Of a DNA stretch of 24,026 nucleotides, positions 22,752 through 24,026 are shown piece after piece (position 1 is the stretch's first letter; the number at the start of each line of letters is the position of its first letter). Made by a program: the position numbers and the translations under genes. Below the pieces are notes generated by a model. That model worked only from the letters and a program-made list of their open reading frames with translations, was not told where the DNA came from and did no database searches. The DNA is from CAZWHE01 sp964633825 (GTDB lineage: Bacteria > Planctomycetota > B15-G4 > CAYZWU01), in assembly GCA_964633825.1 (NCBI GenBank), contig CAZWHE010000049.1:1-24026 (forward strand), given 5' to 3'.

Positions 22752-24026
22752 ATGAGACAGATGATATTACAAACAAGCCGGAAATCCCTTTTTTCCTTCC
22801 CGACACTCCTTCTCCTGGCGGCGCTGCTCGGTCCTTCGGGAGCCGGCGCCTCGGAATTCCTCGACAACAGGGCCGTGAGTCCCGGATTCACCCTCTTCAG
22901 TCCCCTGAGCTTGACAACGACATACATGATCGATAACAACGGAACAATGATTCACACGTGGCCGGGCACATACCAGCCCGGAAACGCCGTCTATCTCCTC
23001 GACAGCGGGAACCTTCTCCGCACGATCCACATCGCGGGCAACACGGGCGGTTCGGGCGGAGCCGTCGAGGAGGTCGCCTGGGACGGAACCGTTGTCTGGT
23101 ATTTCGAGTATTCGAGCGGTTCCTATCTCCAGCACCACGACGTGGAAGTGCTGCCCAACGGCAACATCATCATGATCGCCTGGGAATACAAGACGCGCAT
23201 CGAAGCCATCCTCGCGGGCCGCGACCCGGCTTTCCTGCAGGGCAGCACCTTCTCGCCGGAACACATCATCGAGGTCGAGCCGACCGGCCCGACGAGCGGC
23301 GACATCGTCTGGGAATGGCACGTCTGGGACCACCTGATCCAGGACTTCGATCCGTCCAAGGCCAACTACGGCGTCGTGGAAGACCATCCCGAGCTGGTCG
23401 ACGTCAACTATCCCCCCCGGCCGGCCGATGACTGGATTCACGCCAACTCGATCGATTACAACCCGGACCTGGATCAGATCATGATCAGCAGCCGGACCTT
23501 CAACGAAATCTGGGTCATCGACCACTCGACGACAACGGCGGAAGCGGCCGGCCACACGGGCGGCAACAGCGGCAAGGGGGGCGACCTTCTCTACCGGTGG
23601 GGGAACCCGCAGGCCTACCGCGCCGGGAACGCTTCGGACCGGATGTTTTACGGGCAGCACGACGCGCAGTGGATCGAGCCCGGTTGTCCGGGAGCCGATA
23701 ATATTCTCGTTTTCAACAACGGTGCGGGACGGCCCGGTGTCACCTACTCTTCGGTGGACGAGATCGAGCCCCCCGTCGACGGGAACGGAAACTACTCGTA
23801 CACCCCCGGGACGGCTTACGAACCGCAGCAGCCGTTATGGAGCTATACCGCCCCGAATCCGCCCGACTTCTATTCGGACCACATCTCCGGCGTCCAGCGC
23901 CTTCCCAACGGCAACACTCTCATCTGCAGCGGTGCGGACGGCCTCTTTTTCGAGGTCACCCTCGACAAGGCGACGGTCTGGCAGTATGTCAATCCCTATC
24001 CGAACATGACACAGCACCATGTCTTC
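22752..24026 (+). CDS. Arylsulfotransferase-family protein, 3' end outside the window
   Basis: The frame is open for 425 codons from the ATG at 22752 to the window edge, with GAGG eight bases upstream. A signal peptide (about 1-34, ending SGAGA) sends it to the periplasm or outside. The sequence has the repeated strands of a bladed propeller (HHDVEVLPNGNIIMIAW, QRLPNGNTLICSG) and the family wording WIHANSIDYNPDLDQI, IWVIDHSTTTAEAAG, GDLLYRWGNPQAY, YGQHDAQWI and VFNNGAGRPG. These match the arylsulfotransferase (ASST-type) superfamily as found in planctomycete-like bacteria. Characterised relatives move sulfate between phenols through a histidine intermediate; which His does this here, and the acceptor, cannot be settled. 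The stop codon and possible C-terminal domain are missing. Confidence 0.88.
   Translation, partial: MRQMILQTSRKSLFSFPTLLLLAALLGPSGAGASEFLDNRAVSPGFTLFSPLSLTTTYMIDNNGTMIHTWPGTYQPGNAVYLLDSGNLLRTIHIAGNTGGSGGAVEEVAWDGTVVWYFEYSSGSYLQHHDVEVLPNGNIIMIAWEYKTRIEAILAGRDPAFLQGSTFSPEHIIEVEPTGPTSGDIVWEWHVWDHLIQDFDPSKANYGVVEDHPELVDVNYPPRPADDWIHANSIDYNPDLDQIMISSRTFNEIWVIDHSTTTAEAAGHTGGNSGKGGDLLYRWGNPQAYRAGNASDRMFYGQHDAQWIEPGCPGADNILVFNNGAGRPGVTYSSVDEIEPPVDGNGNYSYTPGTAYEPQQPLWSYTAPNPPDFYSDHISGVQRLPNGNTLICSGADGLFFEVTLDKATVWQYVNPYPNMTQHHVF

Overview
This is a GC-rich bacterial window, apart from AT-rich promoter gaps. It carries 13 genes, one of them split by an assembly gap. About half of the products are exported: signal peptides, lipoproteins, beta-helix, beta-propeller-like and large modular proteins. 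The mix of features recalls Planctomycetota or a neighbouring uncultured lineage, probably a metagenome-derived contig. These features are a GH116 enzyme carrying a module that usually travels with GH32 proteins, a right-handed beta-helix ending in a typical planctomycete-style DMGADEF plus C-terminal domain, TPR-CHAT with an ECF sigma factor, FG-GAP repeats, and a two-domain arylsulfotransferase-like protein. This assignment is inference; no marker gene is present. TGA is an ordinary stop for several genes here, so the standard bacterial code applies.

Layout: 25-2398 (minus) holds a membrane-anchored SGNH hydrolase and a diguanylate cyclase with a degenerate receiver domain. 2627-8513 (minus) is a compact sugar operon transcribed as glucuronokinase-like GHMP kinase, then uronate isomerase uxaC, then a GH116 glycosidase. 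The GH116 gene is broken only by a 100-N gap inside a 21-bp coding repeat. 8666-10465 (minus) is a secreted beta-helix protein. 10694-12171 (plus) is an ECF sigma factor and its zinc-finger anti-sigma factor. They converge on a 1198-residue exported TPR-CHAT protease-like protein (12193-15789, minus). Upstream of that lies a secreted FG-GAP repeat protein (15884-16915, minus) with one in-frame TGA. 17041-18468 (minus) is a lipoprotein gluzincin metallopeptidase, divergent from a truncated gingipain-like protein (18761-20302, plus). 20572-22593 (plus) is a nucleotidyltransferase/sugar-kinase pair, and the window ends inside an arylsulfotransferase-family gene (22752 onward).

How the genes may work together: the 2627-8513 operon looks built for glucuronate-containing glycans. 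An exported glycosidase releases sugars, UxaC sends uronate to catabolism, and the kinase makes glucuronate 1-phosphate for UDP-sugar salvage. The 20572-22593 pair looks like a second kinase/nucleotidyltransferase salvage route. The sigma/anti-sigma/CHAT trio looks like a regulated envelope-signalling module.

The most interesting items are: (1) the in-frame TGA at 16622-16624, where both sides encode the same repeat family in one unbroken frame and a bacterial-SECIS-like hairpin follows at the expected distance, making this a candidate new selenoprotein family; (2) the sigma/anti-sigma/CHAT module; (3) heptapeptide repeat expansions in GH116, one of them inside the loop just before the catalytic acid.
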